DNA of 64,000 bases from UBA5336 sp964412785 (GTDB lineage: Bacteria > Pseudomonadota > Alphaproteobacteria > Caulobacterales > Hyphomonadaceae), in the NCBI GenBank assembly GCA_964412785.1, contig CAYPQD010000008.1, positions 1 to 64,000 on the forward strand, read 5' to 3'. Every line of letters starts with the position of its first letter. Position 1 is the stretch's first letter. Position numbers and translations under genes: made by a program. The notes under the pieces were generated by a model. That model was not told where the DNA came from. It saw only the letters and a program-made list of their open reading frames with translations, and ran no database searches. Below are positions 46,709-55,296 of this stretch, in pieces.

Positions 46709-47285
46709 GGCAGACGACATACCCTGCGGCTGGGCGCCGGCAGACGATCCGCTCTACCGCGCCTATCACGATACGGAATGGGGCGTTCCGGTGCGCGACA
46801 GCGAGGCGCTGTTCGCCAAGCTGATGCTGGACGGCATGCAGGCCGGCCTCTCCTGGATCACCATTCTCAGGAAGCGCGCGGCGATCCTTGAGGCGTTCGA
46901 AGGCTTCGACCCGGAGCGCCTGGTGCGCTGGGACGCGTCGAAGATCGCCCGCGCACTGGAAAACCCCGGGATCATTCGCAGCCCGAAAAAGATCGAGGCG
47001 ACGATCGGCAATGCCCGCGCCTACCTTGCCATGCGCGATGCCGGCGAGGACTTCGCCTCCTGGTGCTGGGACTTCGTCGATGGCGAGCCGCAGGTGAACG
47101 CGCTCGACCACTGGCGAAACGTGCCCTCTAAGACGTCGCTGTCGGAGGATGTTTCAAGAGCGCTGAAGCATCGCGGCTTCACGTTCGCCGGGCCGGTGAT
47201 CGTCTATGCCTGGATGCAGGCGGTCGGGATCGTCAACGATCACGAAACCCGCTGCCCGCGCCATGCCGAGGTGCGGTGCCTGTGA
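46686..47285 (+). CDS. tag: DNA-3-methyladenine glycosylase I
   Basis: A 199-residue base-excision enzyme that removes 3-methyladenine from DNA. 'CGWAPADDPLYRAYHDTEWGVP' opens the domain; the structural zinc ligands Cys14, His28, His186 and Cys190 are all present with the E. coli spacing. 'LMLDGMQAGLSWITILRKR' with catalytic-pocket Glu/Trp equivalents and 'GFTFAGPVIVYAWMQAVGIVNDH' follow. The start inside ygfZ (23-bp overlap) suggests coupling; a GTG at 46701 is an alternative. Confidence 0.94.
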   Translation: MRPAAVTEADDIPCGWAPADDPLYRAYHDTEWGVPVRDSEALFAKLMLDGMQAGLSWITILRKRAAILEAFEGFDPERLVRWDASKIARALENPGIIRSPKKIEATIGNARAYLAMRDAGEDFASWCWDFVDGEPQVNALDHWRNVPSKTSLSEDVSRALKHRGFTFAGPVIVYAWMQAVGIVNDHETRCPRHAEVRCL

Positions 47286-47292
47286 CAGGCTG

Positions 47293-47316
47293 GCGCCGGT
47301 CAGTTACGACCGGCGC
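47293..47316. terminator. Hairpin after tag
   Basis: GCGCCGGTC (47293-47301), loop AGTTAC, GACCGGCGC (47308-47316): a perfect 9-bp stem 7 bp after the tag stop. No strong T-run follows (TGCAATCAT). It probably closes the serB-tag run. Confidence 0.55.
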
Positions 47317-47347
47317 TGCAATCATGGGCTTGTGCCACGGATCATAG

Positions 47348-47365
47348 TGTGATTGTCCAATCACA
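47348..47365. promoter_or_regulatory. Inverted repeat before an unknown exported protein
   Basis: TGTGATT-GTCC-AATCACA, perfect 7-bp arms, 24 bp before the ATG at 47390. It resembles a CRP/FNR-type site but the half-site spacing is two bases too long for CRP, so the binding protein is open. Confidence 0.35.
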
Positions 47366-47389
47366 ATTTGCCACGCAAGGAGCCCCGCC

Positions 47390-48685
47390 ATGTCCCGACC
47401 GCTTGCCCGCCTTGGCGCCCTGCTGCTCGCCGGGCTGCTGCAATTGGCGACGCCCGCACGCGCCCAGACCGAACCGGCTCCTGCGCCTGTTCCCGGTCCG
47501 ACGGCTATGGCGGGCGATATCCATCCGGTTTCGGGCTACATCGCCGAGCATGGCCTGGCACGCGCCGATGCCATGCTGTCCCTGCAGGCAGCGTTCAATT
47601 TCGGCAAGGCCTCGCAGGTCGACTTCCTGCTCGGCGGGGTGCGCTTCCTGCGCGCGGTGGAGGCCGGCCTGCAGGTGCGCTGGCAATCCAATGTCAGCGG
47701 CCCGGACTTCCTGCCTGGCCTGCGCGCGCCGATCCCGGCCAATCCGGATGCCCGCCCGTTCGAGGCTGGCGACGTCGCCGGCGTGTTCGAGGCGATGCTG
47801 GCAAGCCTTGCCGAGGCCCGGTCGCCGCTGGAAGAGGCCGTCAATGGCCGTGACTTCGCTGCGGTGATCGACCTCGACGACCTCTGGTTCGACATTGACG
47901 GTGATGGCGCGCGCGCCAAGTTTGAGAGTGCCGCCGCCCTGCTCGGCGTTACCGGCTTCGACCGGGTCGCGCGCGGCAGCGAATTCTCCGGCGTCGTCCG
48001 CTTCGACAGCGCCGATGCCGACTGGCTGCTTGCCTATGTCCACCTGCTCTCCGGCGTATCGCAGACCGTTCTGGCGCTGGAGCCGACACCGGCGATCGAG
48101 CGGGTGATGAGCGCGCGCGCAGACATGCTGGAGCTCACCGGCGGGGCCGAGGCGCGGCTCTACGATTTCGTGGAGCAGGACTGGATCGACACCGCCGCCA
48201 GCGTGCTGTGGACCCTGGAAGGCACGCCGGATGCCGCCCGCTCGGCCGCCGCCCACGCCCACTTCAAGGCAATGATCGCGCACAATCGCAGCTTCTGGGC
48301 GAAGGTTGAGCAGGAGAGCGACAATGACCGCGAATGGTTGCCCAATGGCGCGCAGGTCTCCGCCTTTGGCCTCGAAATTCCCGCCGGGGTCGCCAGCCAG
48401 TGGCAGGCTGTGCTCGGCGAGCTGGAAGCCGTGCTCGACGGCGAGATTCTCGTCCCTTACTGGCGCACCAGCCCGCAGGGAGGCGAGGACTCTGCCATCG
48501 GCATAGGCCTCAACCTGCGAAAGCTGTTCGAACAGCCGGGCGAGATGGACCTCGTCGGCTGGCTGCAGGGCGCCAATGCCGTACCCTATCTGGAGCGCGG
48601 GCCGCTCACCCGGATGGACAGCCTGCGCCAGTTTGGCAACATGGTTCGGGGAGACAGCCTGTTCTTCGTGCTCTGGCTGAACTGA
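47390..48685 (+). CDS. Unknown exported protein
   Basis: A 431-residue protein with a clear signal peptide ('LARLGALLLAGLLQLATPARAQ') and no family I recognise. The mature part is mostly helical and acidic, with 'SLQAAFNFGKASQVDFLLGGVRFLRAVEAGLQVRW', 'IDLDDLWFDIDGDGARAKFESAAALLG' (a calcium-loop-like D-x-D-x-D-G) and 'WRTSPQGGEDSAIGIGLNLRKLFEQPGEMDLVGWLQG' near the end. The GAGCCC-preceded ATG follows AAGGAG. Probably periplasmic. A small lipoprotein gene follows 44 bp later. Confidence 0.7.
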   Translation: MSRPLARLGALLLAGLLQLATPARAQTEPAPAPVPGPTAMAGDIHPVSGYIAEHGLARADAMLSLQAAFNFGKASQVDFLLGGVRFLRAVEAGLQVRWQSNVSGPDFLPGLRAPIPANPDARPFEAGDVAGVFEAMLASLAEARSPLEEAVNGRDFAAVIDLDDLWFDIDGDGARAKFESAAALLGVTGFDRVARGSEFSGVVRFDSADADWLLAYVHLLSGVSQTVLALEPTPAIERVMSARADMLELTGGAEARLYDFVEQDWIDTAASVLWTLEGTPDAARSAAAHAHFKAMIAHNRSFWAKVEQESDNDREWLPNGAQVSAFGLEIPAGVASQWQAVLGELEAVLDGEILVPYWRTSPQGGEDSAIGIGLNLRKLFEQPGEMDLVGWLQGANAVPYLERGPLTRMDSLRQFGNMVRGDSLFFVLWLN

Positions 48686-48729
48686 CCAGCGGGCGCTTTC
48701 GAAACTGGAACACGGATCGGAGGGTCCCC

Positions 48730-49020
48730 GTGACACGCGCACTCATGCTCGGCCTAATCGTCGCAACCAGCCTCGCCGCCTGTGTCTCGACGCAGGAATC
48801 CGACACCTCGCGCGCCTGGTCGGCCTGCGGCGAGATCGACGAAAAGGCCGAACGCGATGCCTGTATGGAGCGCGCCCTGGCGGACTATGCTGCCGAGCGC
48901 CAGGCGTTTGCCGAAGACATTAGTCATGACACCGCTGTGCGCGAGCGGCGCGCCGCCGAGCTGGAGGCGCTCGGCGTGCCGCAGAGCGAACGCGCAACCG
49001 GGCCGGTTGTGCCGAAATGA
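48730..49020 (+). CDS. Small hypothetical lipoprotein
   Basis: A 96-residue protein with lipobox LAA-Cys18 ('MLGLIVATSLAACVST'), two further cysteines in 'WSACGEIDEKAERDACMERAL' that could pair, and a charged helical tail. The GTG start follows GGAGGG with good spacing. No family recognised. It follows the unknown exported protein on the same strand and may be its partner. Confidence 0.65.
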   Translation: MTRALMLGLIVATSLAACVSTQESDTSRAWSACGEIDEKAERDACMERALADYAAERQAFAEDISHDTAVRERRAAELEALGVPQSERATGPVVPK

Positions 49021-49079
49021 GCGCGGCGCGCGCCCTGCTGCCCGGGCTCGCCGGCGCCGACAGGCAGTCTCCCGCATTC

Positions 49080-49219
49080 CTGTCGCTCACGGCCCTGTCG
49101 CTCACGGCNNNNNNNNNNNNNNNNNNNNNNNNNNNNNNNNNNNNNNNNNNNNNNNNNNNNNNNNNNNNNNNNNNNNNNNNNNNNNNNNNNNNNNNNNNNN
49201 NNNNNNNNTCGCTCACGGC
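49080..49219. repeat. 15-bp tandem repeat broken by the assembly gap
   Basis: CTGTCGCTCACGGCC at 49080-49094, then a second copy at 49095-49108 running into the Ns. The first bases after the gap (TCGCTCACGGC) are again part of the unit. The true copy number is therefore unknown and probably larger. Confidence 0.85.
49109..49208. other. Run of 100 Ns (scaffold gap)
   Basis: Exactly 100 Ns, a common placeholder for a gap of unknown size. The repeat on both sides explains why assembly stopped here. Confidence 0.99.
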
Positions 49220-49248
49220 AGCCCCGATTCGCCAGACGCCCCCGCAGG

Positions 49249-49283
49249 GCGCGGGCTGACCGGCCGGCGGGCCTTGCCCGCGC
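49249..49283. terminator. Terminator-like hairpin
   Basis: GCGCGGGC (49249-49256) pairs with GCCCGCGC (49276-49283) over 8 bp around a 19-base loop; GTGTTTCC follows on the plus strand. It lies between two convergent genes and could serve either. Confidence 0.4.
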
Positions 49284-49325
49284 GTGTTTCCACTGGCCCC
49301 GATACCAAGCCGGCGCGTGTCTGCT

Positions 49326-50846
49326 CTATTCGGCCGCCAGTTCCCGCATCCGGTCGACCCGTGCGCTGGCGCGCTCGGCCGGTTTCGGGTTTGTGAAAGT
49401 CATCACGCCGTCATCGACAGGCAGCGTGCGGAAGATCTTCCTTTCCAGCGCATAGTCCTGACTGTTGATCCAGGGCAGGCGGTCGCCTTGTTTCGGGAAT
49501 CTGTCCAGCACCCGGCGCATATATCCGGCGGAGAAATTGTCGATCCAGTCCCGCGGCGCCATGCCTTCATCCTCCGGCCGCACTTGCGGCGTGGCCTGGC
49601 GCATGCCGGCTGCGTCCATGTGATTGATCAGCCGGCAGGTGTATTCCGCAATAAGGTCGGCGCGCAGGGTCCAGGACGCGTTGATGTAGCCGAAGGTGGC
49701 GATGAGGTTCGGTACGCCCGAATTGGCCATGCCGAGATAGCTCCACGTCTCGGAGAAATCGACCGGGCGGCCATCCACCACAAAATCCGCATCGCCGAGA
49801 ATGACCAGTTCGAGCCCGGTCGCCGTCACGATGATGTCCGCATCGAGATGGGCGCCCGATTTCAGCCGGATGCCTGTCTCTGTGAACCGCTCGATCTCGT
49901 CGGTCACCACCGACGCGGTCCCGGCATTGATAGCTTCGAAAAGGTCGCCATTGGGAATCAGGCAGAGGCGCTGGTCCCAGGGATTGTAGCGCGGCGTGAA
50001 GTGCGCATTGGTCTGGTCGTCGCCCAGCGCCTTGCGAACCCCGCCCAGCAGGAGGTCCCGGATCTTGTCTGGCCGGGTGCGCGTGCGCTTGTAGAAGAAG
50101 GACTGCAGGGCCACGTTCTTGCGCCGCGTCAGGTCATAGGCCAGCTGGCCGGGCAGCACCTTGCGCAGGGTATTGGCGATCGCATCGCGGTCGGGCCGCG
50201 AGACCACATAGGTTGGCGAGCGCTGCAGCATGGTGACATGCGCGGCCCCGTCTGCCATCGCCGGCACCAGCGTCATCGCCGTCGCGCCGGAGCCGATGAC
50301 GACCACACGCTTTCCCGAATAGTCGAGGTCGTCCGGCCATTCCTGAGGGTGGATCACCGCGCCGGAAAAGTCCTCCCGGCCCTCGAAATGCGGCGTGTGC
50401 CCGCCCTTATAGCTGTAATATCCCGCGCACATCAGCAGCATGTTGGCCTTGAGCTGCACGCGCTCATCACTGCCGGAGCGTTCGCACGTGATCGTCCAGC
50501 TGGCGTCCTCGCTCGACCACTCAGCCCGCCGCACCCAGTGGCCATAGCGGATGTGCGCCTCAATCCCGCCCTCGGCGGCCGTGTCATGGATGTAGCGGCG
50601 GATTGACGGCCCGTCGGCAATCGACTTCGCCTCCGTCCATGGCTTGAAGGAATAGCCCAGCGTGTGCATGTCGCTGTCGGAGCGGATGCCGGGATAACGA
50701 AAGAGGTCCCAGGTTCCGCCCATGGCCTCGCGGCCCTCCAGGATCGCAAAACTCTTGCCAGGGCATTTTTCCTGCAGGTGGCGCGCCTGGCCGATGCCCG
50801 AAAGCCCGGCACCGACGATCAGCACGTCGAAAGTCTCAATGGCCAT
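49326..50846 (-). CDS. FAD-dependent flavin monooxygenase, Baeyer-Villiger type
   Basis: A 506-residue class B flavoprotein. FAD loop VGAGLSG (11-17), 'EGREAMGGTWDLFRYPGIRSDSD' (38-60), the fingerprint F160-SGAVI-H166-PQE-W170 and the NADPH loop 'VVVIGSGATAMTLVPAM' (181-197) follow in order. It resembles EthA-type monooxygenases, which oxidise ketones, thioamides or sulfides with O2 and NADPH; the substrate is unknown. ATG 50846 has a GGAGGAC box and sits at the family's usual start. Confidence 0.92.
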   Translation of the reverse strand: MAIETFDVLIVGAGLSGIGQARHLQEKCPGKSFAILEGREAMGGTWDLFRYPGIRSDSDMHTLGYSFKPWTEAKSIADGPSIRRYIHDTAAEGGIEAHIRYGHWVRRAEWSSEDASWTITCERSGSDERVQLKANMLLMCAGYYSYKGGHTPHFEGREDFSGAVIHPQEWPDDLDYSGKRVVVIGSGATAMTLVPAMADGAAHVTMLQRSPTYVVSRPDRDAIANTLRKVLPGQLAYDLTRRKNVALQSFFYKRTRTRPDKIRDLLLGGVRKALGDDQTNAHFTPRYNPWDQRLCLIPNGDLFEAINAGTASVVTDEIERFTETGIRLKSGAHLDADIIVTATGLELVILGDADFVVDGRPVDFSETWSYLGMANSGVPNLIATFGYINASWTLRADLIAEYTCRLINHMDAAGMRQATPQVRPEDEGMAPRDWIDNFSAGYMRRVLDRFPKQGDRLPWINSQDYALERKIFRTLPVDDGVMTFTNPKPAERASARVDRMRELAAE

Positions 50847-50949
50847 GCCAGTCCTCCAGCGGGAGCCGTCCGGGCTGCCCGTGCCTGAATTGAAAACAAC
50901 GCTCAACGAAGTGTCACACAAAACCTGCGGCCGGCCAAGCGGGCGCGGG

Positions 50950-51306
50950 TCAGGCGGGGCGCTTGATCTCGTTGCCTTCGCCGAGAAGCACGACAGTCGG
51001 GGCGTGCTGGCGCGCCTTTTCCGCCTCCACATGGGCGAACGCGGCGATGATCACCGTGTCGCCTACGGCAAAATGCCGGGCCGCCGCGCCATTGACGCCG
51101 ATCGTCTTCGACCCGCGGGGGGCCTCCAGCGCATAGGTCGAGATCCGGGCGCCATTGGTGACGTTCCAGATGTCGACATGCTCGTGGGGAAGGATTCCCG
51201 CCGCCTCAAGCAGGTCCTGGTCAATCGAGACCGAGCCCTCATAATGCAGGTCGCACTGGGTTACCGTGGCCGAATGAAGCTTCGCTTTCAGCAGGTTCAG
51301 CCACAT
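50950..51306 (-). CDS. panD: Aspartate 1-decarboxylase
   Basis: A 118-residue pyruvoyl enzyme that makes beta-alanine from aspartate for pantothenate and CoA. The self-cleavage site Gly24-Ser25 ('CDLHYEGSVSID') and 'VTNGARISTYALEAPRGSKTIGVNGAAARHF', with the tyrosine region, are unmistakable. ATG 51306 is the standard start 'MWLNLLKAKLHSATVTQ', preceded by GAGAGG. It lies upstream of the flavin monooxygenase on the same strand, with about 100 bp between. Confidence 0.96.
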   Translation of the reverse strand: MWLNLLKAKLHSATVTQCDLHYEGSVSIDQDLLEAAGILPHEHVDIWNVTNGARISTYALEAPRGSKTIGVNGAAARHFAVGDTVIIAAFAHVEAEKARQHAPTVVLLGEGNEIKRPA

Positions 51307-51359
51307 GGTCACCCTCTCCCCTCTGTTCACGGCGCCGCGGCGCCCTTGTTTATCAACCT

Positions 51360-51388
51360 GATATAGGTATCACATGCCGCTGCGTAAA
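51360..51388 (-). promoter_or_regulatory. Probable panD promoter
   Basis: On the minus strand, TTTACG (51383-51388), 17-bp spacer, TATATC (51360-51365), each 4 of 6 to consensus, about 55 bp before the panD ATG. A short inverted repeat TGATA-TAGG-TATCA lies over the -10. Confidence 0.45.
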
Positions 51389-51457
51389 GCTGTTGCACTG
51401 GACCCATTGCGCTTATGCATGGCGCATGCCCGACGTCAAATCGCGCCGGCAGGATGT

Positions 51458-51736
51458 CTATTTGGAGTAGGAGACGACGCCCGTCGACAGGTCAAGCGAG
51501 ACGGTGAAGGGCGGCGCGCCGGCTGCCTCGGCGAGGCGTTCCATCCGGCCCATCGCCACCTTCAGGAGGTCATAGTCGCGCGTGTCGCCGATCGGTTGCC
51601 CCGCCTCATCGCGGCATCGCAGGCTGTAGATCGTCTCGCCCGGTGCCGTGCGCACCGAGAAGGTCACCCTCACGCTGCCCGGCAGGGCAGACCGTGTGAG
51701 CGCGGCGCGCCAGTCCTCATCGCCCGGCACCGCCAT
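51458..51736 (-). CDS. Small protein downstream of V8-like protease
   Basis: A 92-residue protein with no signal peptide and no family I recognise. 'SVRVTFSVRTAPGETIYSLRCRDEAGQPIGDTRDYDLLKVAMGRMERLAEAAG' suggests a beta-sheet followed by a helix, and it ends 'FTVSLDLSTGVVSYSK'. The ATG starts 2 bp after the protease stop, so both are made from one message. A protease-linked small protein could be an inhibitor or chaperone; this is only a guess. Confidence 0.6.
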   Translation of the reverse strand: MAVPGDEDWRAALTRSALPGSVRVTFSVRTAPGETIYSLRCRDEAGQPIGDTRDYDLLKVAMGRMERLAEAAGAPPFTVSLDLSTGVVSYSK

Positions 51737-51738
51737 GA

Positions 51739-52707
51739 TCAGACCCCCGCCATGTCGCCAAGCACGCGCGCCAGCAAGCGCTGGAATGGGTCGCCGAACA
51801 GCGGCGACCAGGTGTGGTCGTCACTGCTGACCGGCTTGGTCGAGTTGATCCCGGCGACCGCCAGTGTGCCCGCCACCCGGGTCAGCCAGGGCCCGCCGGA
51901 GGAGCCCTCGGTCAGCCCGTTCTCCGCCTTGATCAGCTGCCAGGAGCCGTCCACGACCCGTTCGCCCGTGCTGGCATAGAGAAACCGTCCGTCGAACGGA
52001 TAGCCGCCGCTCGGCTGGTGGGGATAGCCGAGTGCGGTGAACGGTCCGTCGGGCGTGGTATTGGCATAGACCGGCGCCACGCCGGTGGCCGCCGCGATCG
52101 GCTCTGCCAGCCGGACCAGCGCGAAATCATAGGGCCCCTCACTGGACCGCGCCGCAGGGTCGGCCCAGCCCTTCAGCACATAGGCGCGCTCGCCCGACCA
52201 GCTGCCGAGCGCCTGGCCGGCACGGTATTGCGGCTGGAACTGGATCCAGTCGGCAAAGCGGCCTTCGCGCTCATACGCGCGCGCCCGGGCGAAAGCGCAG
52301 TGGCCGGCGGTCAGCACCACCCGTTCGGCAATCACCGTGCCGGTGCAATAGCGGATGCGCCCGTCGAAAAAGGCCGTGATCCGCCCCACTGCCGCAACCG
52401 GCTCTCCAGCCTGGTCGGCGACAGCCTCGGTCAGAGCGCCGCCGCCAACGACCTGCTCGGCACTGACCAGCCGGCGGGCGACCGCCTCGTCAAGGCGTGC
52501 CGCGGGGCTGTCCGGGCTGACGGTGATCAGCGGCGCCTCGGCGAGGCGTTCGATCGCCTCGCCGCCGCGGGCCCGCCCCGGCGGATCGGCGAGGCTGAAG
52601 GTGACCGATCCGGAGGGCGGCGGCGCGTCCTCGTCCGCCGCGCGCTGGTGGCCGGGCGGCGGCTCCAGAGCGGCAGCCAGAATGTCGAGATTGGCGGAGA
52701 GATCCAT
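51739..52707 (-). CDS. Trypsin-like (V8-type) serine protease
   Basis: A 322-residue chymotrypsin-fold protease. A 105-residue N-terminal region without signal-peptide character precedes the catalytic domain, in which the triad is His136 (VLTAGHC), Asp194 (YDFALVRL) and Ser270 (GSSGGPW). 'GTVIAERVVLTAGHC' and 'TALGYPHQP' are typical of V8/glutamyl-endopeptidase-like proteins. Lack of a visible signal peptide suggests an intracellular or otherwise exported protease, and the N-terminal part may be a pro-region. It is followed directly by a 92-residue protein. Confidence 0.85.
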   Translation of the reverse strand: MDLSANLDILAAALEPPPGHQRAADEDAPPPSGSVTFSLADPPGRARGGEAIERLAEAPLITVSPDSPAARLDEAVARRLVSAEQVVGGGALTEAVADQAGEPVAAVGRITAFFDGRIRYCTGTVIAERVVLTAGHCAFARARAYEREGRFADWIQFQPQYRAGQALGSWSGERAYVLKGWADPAARSSEGPYDFALVRLAEPIAAATGVAPVYANTTPDGPFTALGYPHQPSGGYPFDGRFLYASTGERVVDGSWQLIKAENGLTEGSSGGPWLTRVAGTLAVAGINSTKPVSSDDHTWSPLFGDPFQRLLARVLGDMAGV

Positions 52708-52740
52708 CGCAGGCGAGGGTGCGGCGCCTCGCCCGCAAGA

Positions 52741-54510
52741 TCAAGACAGCCCGAACAGGGCATCGCTGTCGGCGATCACCTGGCGGCCGGCATCGGTGAT
52801 ACCGGCGACGCGGCCGGGCGCCTGCGCCAGGTTGGTCTCCGCATAGAAGCCGGCAAGTGCGGTCATCCGCGCGCGCATCCGCGCGTCCTCCTCGCGGGCG
52901 GCGACGGCCCCGCGGGTCAGGAAATGCCCGCCGATCACGTCCCCGGCCAGCGCCAGATAGGCGGTCGCGCCGGCCAGCGCCGTCTCACGGTCACCCGCCA
53001 TGGTCTCGACCATCCAGCGGGTCGCCTCGCCGAGCGCCGCGCGGGCCGCCGCCAGCCTGTCGGCCACCTGCACCAGCTGCGGCTCATTGCTGGCGCGCGC
53101 CTCGCGCTCGGTGTCTGCGACCTCCTCCAGCATCGCCGCCATTGCGGCGCCGCCATCGGCCGCGACCTTGCGCCCGGCCAGGTCGATCGCCTGGATGCCG
53201 TTGGTGCCCTCATAGATCGGCGCGATGCGGGCATCGCGGTAGAGCTGGGCCGCCAGCGTCTCGTCCATGAAGCCCATCCCGCCATGCACCTGCACGCCGA
53301 GGCTGGCGACCTCCACGCCCATGTCGGTCGACCAGGCCTTGGCGATCGGCGTCAGCAGGTTCTCCCGCGCCGCTGCAGCCGCCCGCGCGGCGGGATCGGC
53401 CACGCTCACGGCAAGGTCTGCGGCGATCCCGCAGGCATAGCAGATGGCCCGGGCCGCCATCACGCGTGCGCGCATCGTGGTCAGCGTGCGGCGAACGTCG
53501 GAGTGGTGCAGGATCGGCGCGGCGCCCTCCACGCCGGGTGCCCTGCCCTGCTTGCGCTCCTGGGCATAGGCGAACGCCGCCTGGTAGGCCGCCTCGCCAA
53601 CGCCAACCCCCTCCAGCCCGACATTGAGACGGGCGGAGTTCATCATCGTGAACATGTGGGCGAGGCCCCGGTTCTCCTCTCCCACAAGCCAGCCGGTGGC
53701 ACCGTCATACTCCATCACGCAGGTCGGCGAGGCGTGGATGCCAAGCTTCCTCTCAAGCCCGATACAGGCAACCCGGTTGGGCTCCCCAAGGCTGCCATCG
53801 GCGTTGACCAGAACCTTAGGCACCACGAACAGGGAGACCCCCTTCGAGCCCGCCGGCGCATCCGGCATCCTCGCCAGCACCAGGTGGACAATGTTCCCTG
53901 CCACATCATGGTCCCCCCAGGTGATGTAGATCTTCTGTCCAGTGATCGCATAGCGCCCGTCGCCCAGCGGCACCGCCTTCGTCCGCAGCGCGCCGACATC
54001 GGAGCCGGCCTGCGGCTCGGTCAGGTTCATGGTGCCGGTCCATTCTCCGGAGACGAGCCTTGGCAGGTAGAGCGCCTGCTGCTCGGGGCTGCCATGGGCG
54101 ATCAGCGCCTCGATCGCGCCGAAAGTGAGCAGCGGGCACAGGCCGAACGCCATGTTGGCGCCGTGCACCATCTCCATGACCGCAAGCGCCAGCGCCTTAG
54201 GCAGCCCCTGCCCGCCATGTGCCTGTGGAAAGGCAAGCCCCATCCAGCCGCCATCGCGAAAGGCCGCATAGGCCTTGGCAAAGCCGGGCGCGGCGGTCAC
54301 GCCCGCCTCGGTCAGGGTTGCACCGGCCTTGTCGCCCCCGGCATTCAGAGGCGCCAGAATGTCCGCCGCCAGCCGGCCGGCCTCTTCGAGGATCGGCAAG
54401 ACCAGCTCCGGGTCATACGCCTCGAATTCGGGCGCACCGTTCAGCCGGTCCAGTCCCGCCACTTTCTGCAGGATGAAGCGGATCTCATCAACCGGCGCCT
54501 GGTAGCTCAT
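52741..54510 (-). CDS. Acyl-CoA dehydrogenase, 3-methylmercaptopropionyl-CoA dehydrogenase type
   Basis: A 589-residue FAD enzyme. The start 'YQAPVDEIRFILQKVAGL' is the N-terminal extension of the long ACAD subgroup, followed by 'NLTEPQAGSDVGALRTKAVP', 'GQKIYITWGDHD' and 'GVQVHGGMGFMDE..AQLYRDARIAPIYEGTNGIQAID', with the catalytic Glu in YEGTNG, and a C-terminal 120-residue extra domain. The family includes DmdC, which acts on methylmercaptopropionyl-CoA in DMSP breakdown, but also fatty-acyl-CoA enzymes, so the substrate is open. An AGGAGGAGC box precedes the ATG. Confidence 0.92.
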   Translation of the reverse strand: MSYQAPVDEIRFILQKVAGLDRLNGAPEFEAYDPELVLPILEEAGRLAADILAPLNAGGDKAGATLTEAGVTAAPGFAKAYAAFRDGGWMGLAFPQAHGGQGLPKALALAVMEMVHGANMAFGLCPLLTFGAIEALIAHGSPEQQALYLPRLVSGEWTGTMNLTEPQAGSDVGALRTKAVPLGDGRYAITGQKIYITWGDHDVAGNIVHLVLARMPDAPAGSKGVSLFVVPKVLVNADGSLGEPNRVACIGLERKLGIHASPTCVMEYDGATGWLVGEENRGLAHMFTMMNSARLNVGLEGVGVGEAAYQAAFAYAQERKQGRAPGVEGAAPILHHSDVRRTLTTMRARVMAARAICYACGIAADLAVSVADPAARAAAAARENLLTPIAKAWSTDMGVEVASLGVQVHGGMGFMDETLAAQLYRDARIAPIYEGTNGIQAIDLAGRKVAADGGAAMAAMLEEVADTEREARASNEPQLVQVADRLAAARAALGEATRWMVETMAGDRETALAGATAYLALAGDVIGGHFLTRGAVAAREEDARMRARMTALAGFYAETNLAQAPGRVAGITDAGRQVIADSDALFGLS

Positions 54511-54625
54511 GCGTGCTCCTCCTGTGGAAACAGTGTTTTTCCTGCCCTAGCGATAATCCGGCACTGGCAGCGCGCCTAGTCTTGACTATCTGGTTGAGGG
54601 GAGCAGCAAGGTGAGGAGAGCCGAC

Positions 54626-55246
54626 ATGCACCTGATCGCCGCGATCGCTGCCTGTTCGCTTGTCTGTGCCGGATGCGTCTCGGTCGATGCCGGCCTTGAG
54701 CGTGTCGAGAGCGGTAATTTCGTTCTCGACCCGGCACATGCCTTCCTGACCGTCTCGGTCACCCATTTCGGGATTTCCGACTACCGGATAGACCTGACGC
54801 AGTTCGATGCCCAGCTCGATTTCGACCCGGACACGCCGACCCGCTCGCGCGTGTCGCTGCAGATCGACCCGATGGCCCTTGAGACCCACTATCCCGACCC
54901 GGAGAAGAAGGCCGACTGGGAACGCGACCTGTCCACCGACGGACGCTTCCTGGACGGGGAGCGCTTCTCGCAGATCAGCTTCGTCTCGACGGCAGCGGAA
55001 CAGACCGGGCCGAATACCGGACGCCTGACCGGCGATCTCAACCTGCGCGGCGTAACCCGGCCGGTGACACTGGACGTGACCTATAACGGCACTGCAACCT
55101 CGCCGCTTGATGGCGGCCGGCGGCGGATCGGCTTTACCGTCACCGGCACGTTCGACCGCACCGCATTCGGCATGGACGCGCTGACCCAGTTCGTTTCCGA
55201 GGAGGTGCGGATTTCCTTTTCCGGCGAATTTCTGAGCGTCGGATAA
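54626..55246 (+). CDS. YceI family exported protein
   Basis: A 206-residue YceI lipocalin-like protein. A lipoprotein-like signal ends at Cys17 (VCAG-C). The YceI body: 'GNFVLDPAHAFLTVSVTHFGISDYRIDLTQFDAQLDFDPDT' and 'RPVTLDVTYNGTATSP...RIGFTVTGTFDRTAFGMDAL'. YceI proteins bind isoprenoid-type lipids. ATG 54626 follows AGGAGAG; GTG 54611 is possible. It is the first of three YceI genes in a row. Confidence 0.9.
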   Translation: MHLIAAIAACSLVCAGCVSVDAGLERVESGNFVLDPAHAFLTVSVTHFGISDYRIDLTQFDAQLDFDPDTPTRSRVSLQIDPMALETHYPDPEKKADWERDLSTDGRFLDGERFSQISFVSTAAEQTGPNTGRLTGDLNLRGVTRPVTLDVTYNGTATSPLDGGRRRIGFTVTGTFDRTAFGMDALTQFVSEEVRISFSGEFLSVG

Positions 55247-55296
55247 GCCAGCCTGACCCCTTAACATCGCCAACAGACCCAACAAGGAGGACCCCC

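Larger units (their letters stand above)
49021..49325. other. Gene-free stretch with assembly gap
   Basis: About 305 bases between the small lipoprotein (+) and the flavin monooxygenase (-). It holds two visible copies of a 15-bp tandem repeat, 100 Ns and a terminator-like hairpin. I see no convincing gene. Open frames here only reflect high GC and the repeat. Confidence 0.8.

Noticed and set aside
47348..47365. Standard CRP site
   Set aside because: TGTGA and TCACA are eight, not six, bases apart.
49080..49219. Possible CRISPR array at the gap
   Set aside because: The 15-bp units abut each other without spacers; no cas genes in the window.
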